The notes: generated by a model not told the origin, from the sequence alone. DNA of 42,608 nt from JAFGGG01 sp964638895 (GCA_964638895.1 CAZWYY010000033.1:1-42608); one strand, 5' to 3'; positions 30,486-39,083 are shown, counted from the first letter of the stretch. A program made the numbers and translations.

Positions 30486-32954
30486 TTACTTTTTAATAAA
30501 TAATGCGCATACCTTCCGCAGCAGCTCCTCGGAACTGAAGGGTTTTCCCAAGAAATCAGTATCCGGACGCGCAAGTCTTTCCTTGGATTTTTTCGTATCT
30601 TCCGGTTGTCCCGAAGTAAAGATTATTTTTAATTCGGGAAAATGCGCCTTTAAATTATCGGCCAGTTCATAGCCGGACATATTAGGCAGGTGTACGTCCG
30701 TGACCAGTATATCCGGCTCGATCCGTTCAACCGAAAGCATGTCAAGCGCCTGCTCCGCGTCACAGGCTTTCACCACGGAGAATCCCCCGACAATAAGTAC
30801 CCGCTCAATCAGGCTGCTTACTATTTCCTTATCTTCCACAAGCAGGATGATCGCCTTGCCGCCGGATTGCTTCGGCAGGTGACGCTCCTCCATATTCCGC
30901 TTTTCGGTTAGGGTCGGGAAGTATAGTCTGAAGACCGAACCCTTGCCCTTTACACTATCTACTTTTATTATTCCTCCGTTGTTTTTCATGATGGCATATA
31001 CGGTAGAAAGTCCCAGCCCCGTGCCTTTGTCTTTGGGTTTTGTGGAAAAGAACGGTTCAAAGATATGAGATTTGGTCTCCGGATCCATTCCCAAACCCGT
31101 ATCCTCAATGGAAAGCATCACATAAGAACCGGCGGTAAGTTCGATATCATGATTTTCCACCCCGGCATGTATCTCTTCATGTTTGGTTTTAATAATCAGT
31201 TTGCCGCCCTTGGGCATGGCGTCACGCGCGTTCACCGCGAGATTCATTATCACCTGTTCAATCTGGCTGGGATCCGCTTTAATCATACACAACCGGGGAT
31301 CAATAACGGTAGTAAACTCAAGCTCCTCACCCAGCAGCCGCCTGAGTATACCGTCCATTTCGGATAAAATCCTGTTTAAATTGATTCTCTCCGGGCGTAT
31401 TCTTTGTTTTTTACTGAAGTAAAGCAGTTTCTTGGTCAGTTCGGCCGCCATGTTCGCGGCGTGTTTAATCTCGCGTATATCGGCGTACAGGGCGTCCTTC
31501 TCATTAAGCACGCGCAGGCAAAGATCGCTGTAACCCAAAATCGCAGTAACCAGGTTATTAAAATCATGGGCGATACTCCCCGCGAAACGCCCCACGGCTT
31601 CCATTTTCATGGAATGGTTGAGTTGCTCCTCAAGGCGCTTTCTCTGTGTCACATCTATCAGTACGCCTTTTATATCCAGCAGTTCGCCGGAATCGTCGAA
31701 CCTTCCCTGGTAATTCCCGATAACACTAATCAAGCTGCCGTCATGTTTTGTGAACTCGGTTTCGTACGAATCCACCTTTTTCTTGTCCCTTATTATCTCT
31801 ACAACCCGCTTCCACTCATCTCTGCTTCCGTATAAGTCGGGAATATCATACTCCACACCGTCATTATTGCGGGTCTGTCCGATTATGCGTGTAAAAGCCG
31901 GATTATACAGGGTAATCCTGCCCTGGGGTGTGACAATAAAATCGGCCGCGGGATTCTCCTCAAAAAAGTACCTCAGTTTCTCCTCGTTTTCGCGCAGTTT
32001 TTCTATACCCCGTATGGTATGGATCATGCTTGCACTCAGGCCGGAAAGCACGCTTCCGATTTTTTCATCCTCGGCGGTAAAGCCGTTATCTTCTTTATCA
32101 TGCAGGGACACGCATCCCACAAAGTTGTGAGAGTTGTGAATCAGGGGAAGAATTAGGAAGGATTCCTTTTTATACCCGTCCCAGCCGCTGGCGGCGAACC
32201 TCATCTCCCCGCTCAGATCATTCACTAAAAGCGGTTCCTTGTTATGCATTACCTGTCCGAAAAAACTGGAACGTTTTAACGGCAGAGGGATCTCCTCCGG
32301 CGTATGTCCCGGATCCAGGGAAAAGACTCTCTGCAGTTTGTCGTCCTCCAAAACAAAAAGGCTGCCCCCCATGATATTGAAAATTCGGGAAAACTCATCC
32401 ATAATGACGCCGCCCAGCTCATGCAGGTAATTGCAGGAAATAAAGCGTTTGGCAGCTCCAAGCACAACAGACATTATATCGCCCAAAAAACGGGCCTCAT
32501 TACTAATCTCGTACACTTGGTTCTGCAGCCTGTTGTTTTCTATCTGCAGGCTTATGCGTTCAAGACAACGTTCCAACAGGTTCCCCACCGGCAATGGGGC
32601 GAACGGTTTTTCCAGGTATTCATAGGCCCCCAGGTCCAGGTATCCAAGCGCCCTGTCCCTGAGAACGGTTTCGGCAGTTACAATACAGACGGAATATGGG
32701 TTGGTAACCCGGTATTTCCGCATAAAATCCATCACATCACTTTTCTTATTGCCGGTCACATCCACAATACAAATGAACGGCGTGGAAGACAAAATGTCCC
32801 TCCGCTGCATGGGATTCTCCACGTGCACACAGTCAAAGCCCATAGGCGTCACAATATCCATGAACCTACGCACATGCTCAGGGTTTTTCTCCACCAAGAG
32901 AATTGTGCGCATGTTTTTGCTTTTCCCGTTAAACAACTGGGCGGTTGTTTTCAT
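30486..32954 (-). CDS. Hybrid sensor histidine kinase (REC-GAF-PAS-HisKA-HATPase-REC)
   Basis: 822-residue soluble hybrid kinase. In order: an N-terminal receiver-like domain (about 16-130) with Asp65 in I-V-D-V and Lys116 in E-K-P-F but lacking the usual acidic pair (V-E-K-N instead); a GAF domain (about 180-315); a PAS domain (about 325-440); HisKA with phospho-acceptor His463 in I-A-H-D-F-N-N; HATPase with N571/N575, D-T-G-L-G-M (618-623) and G-T-G-L-G-L (644-649); and a C-terminal receiver with Asp753 in V-T-D-V-H-L-P and Lys804 in L-G-K-P-F. There is no membrane segment, so it senses an internal signal. GAGG lies about seven bases before ATG 32954, inside dapL. It is the middle gene of dapL-kinase-dehydrogenase. 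No separate response regulator is adjacent. Confidence 0.92.
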   Translation of the reverse strand: MKTTAQLFNGKSKNMRTILLVEKNPEHVRRFMDIVTPMGFDCVHVENPMQRRDILSSTPFICIVDVTGNKKSDVMDFMRKYRVTNPYSVCIVTAETVLRDRALGYLDLGAYEYLEKPFAPLPVGNLLERCLERISLQIENNRLQNQVYEISNEARFLGDIMSVVLGAAKRFISCNYLHELGGVIMDEFSRIFNIMGGSLFVLEDDKLQRVFSLDPGHTPEEIPLPLKRSSFFGQVMHNKEPLLVNDLSGEMRFAASGWDGYKKESFLILPLIHNSHNFVGCVSLHDKEDNGFTAEDEKIGSVLSGLSASMIHTIRGIEKLRENEEKLRYFFEENPAADFIVTPQGRITLYNPAFTRIIGQTRNNDGVEYDIPDLYGSRDEWKRVVEIIRDKKKVDSYETEFTKHDGSLISVIGNYQGRFDDSGELLDIKGVLIDVTQRKRLEEQLNHSMKMEAVGRFAGSIAHDFNNLVTAILGYSDLCLRVLNEKDALYADIREIKHAANMAAELTKKLLYFSKKQRIRPERINLNRILSEMDGILRRLLGEELEFTTVIDPRLCMIKADPSQIEQVIMNLAVNARDAMPKGGKLIIKTKHEEIHAGVENHDIELTAGSYVMLSIEDTGLGMDPETKSHIFEPFFSTKPKDKGTGLGLSTVYAIMKNNGGIIKVDSVKGKGSVFRLYFPTLTEKRNMEERHLPKQSGGKAIILLVEDKEIVSSLIERVLIVGGFSVVKACDAEQALDMLSVERIEPDILVTDVHLPNMSGYELADNLKAHFPELKIIFTSGQPEDTKKSKERLARPDTDFLGKPFSSEELLRKVCALFIKK

Positions 32955-32956
32955 TC

Positions 32957-34243
32957 TTATACCTCTTTACGATTATCTATGCTTCCGCTCTCCTTCTGAA
33001 TTACTTTTTTCATTTTCTTAGGGCCCAAAATCCGTCCTATGTTATACAAAGCCTTTTCAACCTGGTTATGGTTGTTAAAGGCGCTGATACGTACATACCC
33101 TTCACCGCAGCTCCCGAACCCGCTTCCAGGTGTACATACCACACCCGCCTCTTCCAGTAACAAGGTAAAAAAATCCCATGACGGCATTCCTGTTTTTATC
33201 CAGATATACGGGGAATTATCGCCCCCTGTGCACATATAACCCATTTCCGAAAATTTTTTCCGGATAAGTTCCGCGTTATACATATAATAATCGATCAGCT
33301 CCCGCACCTGAATCCTCCCCTGCTCGGAGAAAACGGCCTCGGCCGCCCGCTGCACCGGGTAAGAGACGCCGTTGAACTTGGTTGTCTGCCTTCTTAACCA
33401 CAGTTCACGCACGGAAACCCCATCTCCGGAAGACGTGTTCGCCATACACTCCCTTGGTATGACGGTATAGGCGCAGCGTGTGCCGGTGAAACCGGCGGTT
33501 TTGGAAAAGCTTCTGATCTCAAGCGCCACCCGCCTGGCGCCGGGTATCTCAAAAATACTATGCGGAATATCGTTGTCCCTAATAAAAGCCTCGTATGCCG
33601 CGTCATAAATGATCAGCGACCCGTTTTCCGCGGCATACTCCACCCAGGACTGCAGCCGCCGCCTACCGATCGCGGCCCCCGTAGGGTTATTGGGGAAACA
33701 AAGGTAGATCAAATCCACCTTTTGCCCGGGAGGTTCCGGTACGTACCCGTTCTCCTCGGTTGAGGGCAGATAAACAAGCCCCCCGTACCCGCCCTCACGC
33801 CAGGCGCCGGTGCGGCCCGCCATAACATTGGTGTCCACATACACCGGATACACGGGATCAGGCACGGCTACCACGGAATCCTGCGCAAAAAGTTCCTGAA
33901 TGTTCCCGCAATCGCACTTAGCGCCGTCACTGATGAATATCTCATCGGTATAAATCTCGGCGCCCCGCTCCTGATAATCATAACGCGCGATTTTTTCCCT
34001 TAAGAATCCATACCCCTGCTCCGGTCCGTACCCGCGGAAGCTGCGCTCATCCGCCATCTCATCCACCGCTTTATGAAACGCCTCAATACAGGCCCGGGGC
34101 AGGGCGCAGGTGACATCCCCTATACCCAGTCTGATAACCTTATGCTGTGGATGCTTTTCTTTGAACGCGGCCAGGCGCCCGGCGATCTCCGCAAAAAGAT
34201 AGGAGGACCGCAGTTTCAAAAAATGTTCATTTGCCCTTATCAC
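32957..34243 (-). CDS. dapL: LL-diaminopimelate aminotransferase
   Basis: 428-residue PLP enzyme of the LL-DAP-AT type, which converts tetrahydrodipicolinate directly to LL-DAP for lysine and peptidoglycan. Signature segments: N-E-H-F-L-K-L-x-x-x-Y-L-F-x-E-I-A near the N-terminus, L-G-I-G-D-V-T, G-Y-G-P-E-Q-G-Y, F-P-N-N-P-T-G, and the PLP Lys248 in S-F-S-K-T-A-G-F-T-G-T-R. I start at GTG 34243: GGAG (complement of 34254-34257) is ten bases upstream, and the conserved N-terminus begins right after; the ATG at 34306 would add 21 non-homologous residues. The usual length is about 410. Its promoter is at 34278-34306. The hybrid kinase gene begins two bases after the stop. Confidence 0.92.
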   Translation of the reverse strand: MIRANEHFLKLRSSYLFAEIAGRLAAFKEKHPQHKVIRLGIGDVTCALPRACIEAFHKAVDEMADERSFRGYGPEQGYGFLREKIARYDYQERGAEIYTDEIFISDGAKCDCGNIQELFAQDSVVAVPDPVYPVYVDTNVMAGRTGAWREGGYGGLVYLPSTEENGYVPEPPGQKVDLIYLCFPNNPTGAAIGRRRLQSWVEYAAENGSLIIYDAAYEAFIRDNDIPHSIFEIPGARRVALEIRSFSKTAGFTGTRCAYTVIPRECMANTSSGDGVSVRELWLRRQTTKFNGVSYPVQRAAEAVFSEQGRIQVRELIDYYMYNAELIRKKFSEMGYMCTGGDNSPYIWIKTGMPSWDFFTLLLEEAGVVCTPGSGFGSCGEGYVRISAFNNHNQVEKALYNIGRILGPKKMKKVIQKESGSIDNRKEV

Positions 34244-34277
34244 GTATTGAAATCTCCTTATCCGGAAAACCGTCACT

Positions 34278-34306
34278 ATAATATGGGTACTATTTGATTT
34301 ATACAA
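34278..34306 (-). promoter_or_regulatory. Promoter for the dapL-kinase-dehydrogenase operon
   Basis: On the - strand TTGTAT (34306-34301), a 17-base spacer and TATTAT (34283-34278). The predicted leader of about 28 bases contains the SD of dapL. Confidence 0.55.
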
Positions 34307-34335
34307 TGGATTTGTTAAATTATTTTTTTCATTTC

Positions 34336-34354
34336 ATGCCGCGCTGTGCGGCAT
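34336..34354. repeat. Perfect 7-base inverted repeat between divergent promoters
   Basis: ATGCCGC (34336-34342) and GCGGCAT (34348-34354) flank a five-base spacer. It ends three bases before the hisD -35 and lies 29 bases beyond the dapL -35. There is no T-run after it on the + strand, and an A-run on the - strand. Its location suits a repressor operator, for example a shared histidine/lysine regulator; it could also be a hairpin with no regulatory role. Confidence 0.4.
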
Positions 34355-34357
34355 CAA

Positions 34358-34386
34358 TTGACAATTTACAGATAATTCTATATTTT
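34358..34386 (+). promoter_or_regulatory. Promoter for hisD
   Basis: Perfect TTGACA (34358-34363), a 17-base spacer and TATTTT (34381-34386), 13 bases before ATG 34400. This predicts a leader of about six bases with no SD. A shifted -10, TATATT at 34379-34384 (spacing 15), is possible. Confidence 0.6.
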
Positions 34387-34399
34387 TTCAATACATAAT

Positions 34400-35707
34400 A
34401 TGGAAATAATAGATTACGGACGCAATCCGGAATACATCACAAAGATTATAAACAGGGGACTCTCACCGGACAAAACCATACTGGAGACCGTGCGGTCAAT
34501 CGTACGGGACGTGAAGGAGCGGGGGGATCAGGCCCTGTTTGAATATACAAAACGCTATGACGGGTATGATCATGACGCCGCTACGGTCGCGGTAACCGAA
34601 GGGTACCTCCTGGAATGTAAAAAGAAGGTCGACCGCGATTTTTTAACGCTGATCACCGAGGCAAAAACTAACATAGAGCGGTACCATCTTTTGCAGAAGC
34701 AGTCATCATGGCTGGAGCAGTTTCCCGACCGGGTAAAACTGGGTCAGAGGATCATTCCCCTGGAACGTGTCGGCGTATATGTGCCCGGCGGAAAGGCCTT
34801 TTATCCCTCCACCGTGCTGATGAACATCATACCCGCCAAGATCGCCGGCGTGGAGGAGATAATCGTGGCAACGCCCCCGGCGCATTTTTTTCAAAAACCG
34901 CTGCTGGGCGCCACCCTGGCCCTGCTGGGCATAAAAAAAGTCTATCTCGCGGGCGGGGCCCAGGCCATAGCCGCCCTGGCCTTCGGCACGCAGAGCATCC
35001 CCAAGGTGGATAAAATAGTGGGCCCGGGCAATATCTATGTAAGCCTGGCAAAGCGTGAGGTCTTCGGTTTCGTGGATATAGACATGATCGCGGGTCCTTC
35101 CGAGGTCGTTGTCCTCGCCCAGAAGGGCGCCAATCCCGAATGGGTCGCACTTGACCTGCTCAGCCAGGCGGAGCACCGTACCGGTTTCGAATCCGCCGTA
35201 CTGGTTACCGACTCGGCGGATCTTGCGCGCAATGTCAACCGCTGTCTAGAGGATCAACTGGACGCATCCGAGCATAAACAGGAGATACGCACCGTACTGG
35301 AAGCTTACGGGGCCATTATCGTGGTGGATTCCATAACCCGCGGCGCGGAAATTGTGAACAGCATCGCCCCCGAACACCTGGAGCTTCTGGTGCATGAGCC
35401 GGAAAAAATCCTGCCCCGCATAAAACACGCCGGCGCGGTTTTTGTGGGCGAATTTTCAAGCGAACCCGTGGGCGATTACTGGGCGGGTCCCAACCATGTG
35501 CTGCCTACCGGCGGAAGCGCACGTTTTTTTTCGCCCCTCGGCGTTTATGATTTCGTCAAAAGAAGCTCCCTCATCTATTACAGCAAAGAGGCGCTGCTTA
35601 AGAACGCCCTGAAAATAGACCGGCTGGCGCGATATGAGGATTTAAGGTTTCACGGCGAAGCGGTACTGAAGCGGTACCGGGATCTCACGGACACCGGAAC
35701 CTCATAG
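34400..35707 (+). CDS. hisD: Histidinol dehydrogenase
   Basis: 435-residue HisD, which oxidises L-histidinol to histidine with two NAD+ in the last steps of histidine synthesis. Zinc-ligand and catalytic positions follow the E. coli pattern closely: Gln256 and His259 (L-S-Q-A-E-H), Glu325-His326 (A-P-E-H), Asp359 (G-D-Y-W-A-G-P-N-H) and His418 (R-F-H-G-E). Length is normal for the family. The start at ATG 34400 has no SD; the next Met is far inside the conserved domain. It is a single gene: no other his gene is in the window, and the downstream gene is convergent. Its promoter is divergent from dapL, with an inverted repeat between. Confidence 0.95.
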   Translation: MEIIDYGRNPEYITKIINRGLSPDKTILETVRSIVRDVKERGDQALFEYTKRYDGYDHDAATVAVTEGYLLECKKKVDRDFLTLITEAKTNIERYHLLQKQSSWLEQFPDRVKLGQRIIPLERVGVYVPGGKAFYPSTVLMNIIPAKIAGVEEIIVATPPAHFFQKPLLGATLALLGIKKVYLAGGAQAIAALAFGTQSIPKVDKIVGPGNIYVSLAKREVFGFVDIDMIAGPSEVVVLAQKGANPEWVALDLLSQAEHRTGFESAVLVTDSADLARNVNRCLEDQLDASEHKQEIRTVLEAYGAIIVVDSITRGAEIVNSIAPEHLELLVHEPEKILPRIKHAGAVFVGEFSSEPVGDYWAGPNHVLPTGGSARFFSPLGVYDFVKRSSLIYYSKEALLKNALKIDRLARYEDLRFHGEAVLKRYRDLTDTGTS

Positions 35708-35729
35708 GCTCGCGGGCGCACACCGCGCT

Positions 35730-36584
35730 CTATTTACTCACCTTAAAAAGCATGACGTCCCCGAAGCCCAGCTTCTTGGCCAGGTAGTCGGCGGGCTTTT
35801 TTACAAACAAAGGCACGCTGCCCCTGGCAAGCCCACCCCAGGTGATTGTTTTATGAATCCTGAAACCCAGGGAGCAAAGGAGTCCGGCGAGAGTTTTTTT
35901 TGAGAAAAGAAAAAGATGGTCCGCAATGGCGGAGCGCCATTTGTTTTTAAACAGACGCGCCTGAAAGCCGTTGCAGTTGGGTGTGGTGATCAGGGCCAGT
36001 CCGCCGGGTCTGAGGATTCTCTTTACCTCGGTCAATAAGACGCGGGGGTCGGAAACATGTTCAATCAGGTGGGAAAAATGAACGAGGGAAACGGATTCGC
36101 GGGCCAGCTTCGCCGCTTCCAGCGTACCGATGAAAATCGGCACACCGCGCCGCTTTATGCCGTACTCGGCCGATTCCCTGCATATCTCCACCCCCCTGAC
36201 GGACCACCCTCGCGACTGCATGTGGGACAGCAGTTTTCCGGTGGCGCAGCCTATGTCAAGGAATGTCTTATCGCGCCATTGTCGCAACACCTTATCGGTA
36301 AACCCGGCATCCCTGAGACCCAGCAGCATCAGGTTGAAAAAGTTGTCTTCGTTGGCGTACTCATAATCAAAATAACCGCCGTCGTACCGCTCGGCCACCT
36401 CGGCGCTTACAGGCTGTGGATTCTGATACACCAGACCACACCGGCGGCAGCGCACGAATACATAATCATCGTCCGTTAAAAACGGTACGGCGCTGTCGGC
36501 TCCGCAGAGGTTGCAGGCAATGTTCTGAAACCCGCCCTTTTTTACACGGCCGGAAAAGGTCTTTACAACGGAGAACTTACCCAC
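35730..36584 (-). CDS. SAM-dependent methyltransferase with N-terminal zinc ribbon
   Basis: 284-residue class-I methyltransferase. An N-terminal zinc-ribbon has C-N-L-C-G (about 24-28) and C-R-R-C-G (about 46-50). It is followed by a conserved L-V-Y-Q-N-P-Q-P segment and then the AdoMet fold, with motif I L-D-I-G-C-A-T-G near 110-117 and L-R-P-G-G-x-A-x-I-T-T-P-N further on. This architecture is typical of methyltransferases that act on sugars or cell-surface glycan intermediates; the substrate is not readable. The start is GTG 36584 with GGAGG (complement of 36592-36596) seven bases upstream, which makes it overlap the end of the M23 gene by 22 bases. It is convergent with hisD. Confidence 0.82.
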   Translation of the reverse strand: MGKFSVVKTFSGRVKKGGFQNIACNLCGADSAVPFLTDDDYVFVRCRRCGLVYQNPQPVSAEVAERYDGGYFDYEYANEDNFFNLMLLGLRDAGFTDKVLRQWRDKTFLDIGCATGKLLSHMQSRGWSVRGVEICRESAEYGIKRRGVPIFIGTLEAAKLARESVSLVHFSHLIEHVSDPRVLLTEVKRILRPGGLALITTPNCNGFQARLFKNKWRSAIADHLFLFSKKTLAGLLCSLGFRIHKTITWGGLARGSVPLFVKKPADYLAKKLGFGDVMLFKVSK

Positions 36585-37453
36585 ACATTAACCTCCACGC
36601 TGCTTGTATTACCGTTAAAATCGCCGACCGTTATAACCAGATGGTTTTTCCCGTTTATCAGCCCCACACGGCCCAGGGAGAGTATATCGCTTTGGTCTCC
36701 GGTAAGAGGGTACAAATCTTCAAAGCTTTTTCCGCAACTCTCCAGATAGTACCGGCCGTCTTTAAATAAAAGAGCATTAAAACGGATATCCGCAACCTTC
36801 ATCTCATTCCGCACAACCTGTACGGCGAAGGGCGCAACCGTACCGCCCGGGCGGCCCGGGGAATCATAGGTACGAACATAAAGCTCAATTTTATCCGCAT
36901 TATACTCGATTTCCTGCGGCAGTTCCGCCAGCTTTCCTTCCCCATTTTTATAGTACAGATCTTTGATTACCGGCGGTGTTTTATCGTGTATGATTTTAGC
37001 CTCATTTTTATACACCACTAGCGGATTGAGGATGGTCTTCTCTTTATGGTCGATTATGGTGAGATGAAGGTGCCTGCCCAGGGAATACCCCGTGTCGCCC
37101 ATTATTCCGACGGTATCGTCTTTGGTGTAACTCACCTTGTCCGGATTAATGGTGTGCTTTTTCAGGTGTGCGTACAGACTACGAATACCGGTATCGTCTT
37201 CAAGCACCAAAAAACTGCCCAACCCCACCGGCACACTGGTATAGGTTGCCCCCTCATCATAATAAAACACAACCTTACCCGGTGAAATCGGTTTTATCTC
37301 CTGCTCCTCGCCGGCCAGATCGATACCGGAATGCAGGTGATCCCCTCTGCTCTCCCCGAAGGTAGCCGTAATAATCACCTTTGAAACCGGCCACTCAAAA
37401 GCAAAAAGCAGCAGGCATAAAATAAACAGACAGGACGCCACCCGGATTTTCAT
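36563..37453 (-). CDS. M23/LytM-family peptidase (likely peptidoglycan endopeptidase)
   Basis: 296-residue secreted protein; a signal peptide spans about 1-19. The LytM domain (about 25-150) retains the zinc ligands: His41 and Asp45 (H-S-G-x-D), and His130 in G-R-H-L-H-L, with His96 (Y-A-H-L) as the catalytic His. So, unlike EnvC/NlpD-type activators, it should be catalytically active against peptidoglycan cross-bridges. A C-terminal beta-rich region (160-296) ends with I-T-V-G-D-F-N-G-N and looks like an Ig-like extracellular domain. Its ATG overlaps the upstream stop (TAATG), with GGAGGAG just before it. The context suggests cell-wall remodelling together with the anchored propeller protein. 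Confidence 0.88.
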   Translation of the reverse strand: MKIRVASCLFILCLLLFAFEWPVSKVIITATFGESRGDHLHSGIDLAGEEQEIKPISPGKVVFYYDEGATYTSVPVGLGSFLVLEDDTGIRSLYAHLKKHTINPDKVSYTKDDTVGIMGDTGYSLGRHLHLTIIDHKEKTILNPLVVYKNEAKIIHDKTPPVIKDLYYKNGEGKLAELPQEIEYNADKIELYVRTYDSPGRPGGTVAPFAVQVVRNEMKVADIRFNALLFKDGRYYLESCGKSFEDLYPLTGDQSDILSLGRVGLINGKNHLVITVGDFNGNTSSVEVNVWVSSPL

Positions 37454-38622
37454 TACTCCTCCAAAATATTAAGGCAAATCAAGCTATGATCCACACCCAG
37501 GAAAACCCGGTTGCCCTGCACGGACAGAAAGGTTTTTTGTCCGCCGAAATAATCTTTAAAATAAACCACGGCCGGGGGTCCTGCCAGTAGAATCTCGTAT
37601 ATATTATTCCTGCCGCTCACCACGGCCAGGGTTTTAATGAGGGGGGAATAAGACAGCTTTTTCACGTCTCCCAGAAGCGGCACTCTATGTATCTTTCCGC
37701 TTTCCGTATTAAAAATATCAATCGCCCTGTTTCCTTCAAAAAAAAGCAGTTTCCCGTCATCCGAAAACTCCATTCTCATCTCCCGCCTAAAATCACTCTC
37801 CAGCGGTATCAGATTTACAAGTGGTTTTTCACCGGGTTCGATCCGCCCGCTGAAAAGGTACTGCGGTTGGGCGCCCGATATACCGGCGAACATGGAGTTC
37901 ATGCGGCTGAGCGCCGTCCCGTAAATACAATCCAGCGTGCTCTTCGGCAGCGTGAACACCGATACCCTGGTTCCAGAGGCATCAAGCAGCGTCACGGTGC
38001 CGTCCCCGGAGCCGCAGAGCAGGTAATCCCGGTTATAACTCAGTGTGGTAATCCAGGAGGCGACATCGGAACTCCACAACACCCCGCCTTCAGGGTCAAG
38101 TTCCTTTATTCCGGAAAGATCACTTTTCACCATAAAAAACCGGTTGCCGTCGGCCGACAACAGCGGGAATCCCGGCCCCGGGTTATGGTAGACTCTTTTC
38201 CGCCGGCCGGCTGTGTCATAGTATGTTAAATCTCCATGCACCACCGGATAATAGATAAAACCCCGGCTTGAAAGCGCAACCCTGTATGGTACATCCCCTT
38301 TATCTTCAATCTTCCGACTGAAGATGAGTTTCCCATCCCCATTGAAATATCCGAAATAGTCACCGGCCTCCTGGCCCATGCTGAACGGGTACACGTCCTC
38401 AGCTTCGGACGGGGCCTCCGGAGCGGAGGGGGCGGCGGTAGTGACTGCAACCTGCGCGGTCGGCGTGGGATTATCAAGATCAATCAGCCACTGAATATTA
38501 ATTCTTGTTTCTTTTGGAACCTGTTGGGCGAAAATAAAAAAATAAAGCGCCATAAAAAAAAGCGCGGCAAGCAGAAGACCTATTCCGGTTTTCTTATTTT
38601 TTTTTTGAAAAAGTCTTTGCAT
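37453..38622 (-). CDS. Membrane-anchored WD/YVTN-like beta-propeller protein
   Basis: 389-residue protein. The N-terminus is basic (K-K-N-K-K), followed by one TM helix (about 13-32), so the rest is outside the cytoplasm. A Pro/Ala/Thr-rich linker (about 50-78) precedes a propeller-like domain with strands such as G-Y-F-N-G-D-G-K-L-I-F, L-L-S-A-D-G-N-R-F-F and E-F-S-D-D-G-K-L-L-F-F-E-G, the S-x-D-G-x-x-x-x-F rhythm of WD/YVTN/NHL-like repeats. No enzyme motif is visible. I use ATG 38622; the frame is open to 38661 but that segment contains the promoter. The stop overlaps the ATG of the M23 gene. It is probably a structural or binding partner of the peptidase. Confidence 0.72.
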   Translation of the reverse strand: MQRLFQKKNKKTGIGLLLAALFFMALYFFIFAQQVPKETRINIQWLIDLDNPTPTAQVAVTTAAPSAPEAPSEAEDVYPFSMGQEAGDYFGYFNGDGKLIFSRKIEDKGDVPYRVALSSRGFIYYPVVHGDLTYYDTAGRRKRVYHNPGPGFPLLSADGNRFFMVKSDLSGIKELDPEGGVLWSSDVASWITTLSYNRDYLLCGSGDGTVTLLDASGTRVSVFTLPKSTLDCIYGTALSRMNSMFAGISGAQPQYLFSGRIEPGEKPLVNLIPLESDFRREMRMEFSDDGKLLFFEGNRAIDIFNTESGKIHRVPLLGDVKKLSYSPLIKTLAVVSGRNNIYEILLAGPPAVVYFKDYFGGQKTFLSVQGNRVFLGVDHSLICLNILEE

Positions 38623-38632
38623 TGAATGTCCT

Positions 38633-38661
38633 ATCCTATAGTATTGGAATTGGGTTGTCAA
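38633..38661 (-). promoter_or_regulatory. Promoter for the propeller-M23-methyltransferase operon (leaderless type)
   Basis: On the - strand, perfect TTGACA (38661-38656), a 17-base spacer, and TAGGAT (38638-38633), then ten bases to ATG 38622. The predicted leader is about four bases, so any AGGA in the -10 cannot act as a Shine-Dalgarno. The same DNA contains the start of the divergent cdd gene. Confidence 0.6.
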
Positions 38662-39083
38662 TTACATATCAGGAATTGCGTAACAGAGAGATCAACAGGT
38701 ACCTGCGGCTGGCCGGCGAGGCGGCGTTGCGTTCCTACTCGCCCTATTCCGGGTTCAAGGTAGGGGCGCTGCTGCTTTGCACAGACGGAACATATTATAC
38801 CGGTACAAACGTGGAAAACCGATCGTACGGGTTGACCGTCTGCGCCGAACGCGCGGCCCTTTTTGCCGCCGTGGCCGGGGGCGCGCTGAGTTTCCGGGCC
38901 CTGTTTATTGTGTGCCCGGACTCGGATTACGCGATTCCGCCCTGCGGCGCTTGCAGGCAGGTGATAAGCGAGTTTACGGAAGGCAGTCTTCCGGTATATT
39001 ACTGCGGTAGGGATTTTAAGGTCAGCCGGAACAAAATGGGCAGGCTTTATCCCTTTGACTCGCTCCACGAGCTTAAAAAATAA
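38655..39083 (+). CDS. cdd: Cytidine deaminase
   Basis: About 142 residues. The small Cdd family enzyme deaminates cytidine and deoxycytidine in pyrimidine salvage. Conserved: Y-S-P-Y-S-G-F-x-V-G-A, the C-A-E zinc-and-catalytic motif (T-V-C-A-E-R-A-A-L) and P-C-G-A-C-R-Q-V. The start is uncertain. TTG 38655 and TTG 38676 both precede the conserved core; the second gives 135 residues, close to the usual size. The longest frame starts at TTG 38622, but this lies opposite the divergent gene's start codon and is unlikely. There is no ATG before the conserved core and no strong SD. It is divergent from the propeller operon and ends nine bases from a convergent gene. Confidence 0.88.
   Translation: MSITYQELRNREINRYLRLAGEAALRSYSPYSGFKVGALLLCTDGTYYTGTNVENRSYGLTVCAERAALFAAVAGGALSFRALFIVCPDSDYAIPPCGACRQVISEFTEGSLPVYYCGRDFKVSRNKMGRLYPFDSLHELKK

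Noticed and set aside
32304..32999. 231-codon open frame antisense to the hybrid kinase
   Set aside because: It lies opposite conserved GAF/REC coding sequence and its translation shows no recognisable fold or signal.
38622..38654. cdd starting at TTG 38622
   Set aside because: That codon lies opposite the start codon of the divergent propeller gene and inside its promoter region; the added residues are not part of the Cdd family.
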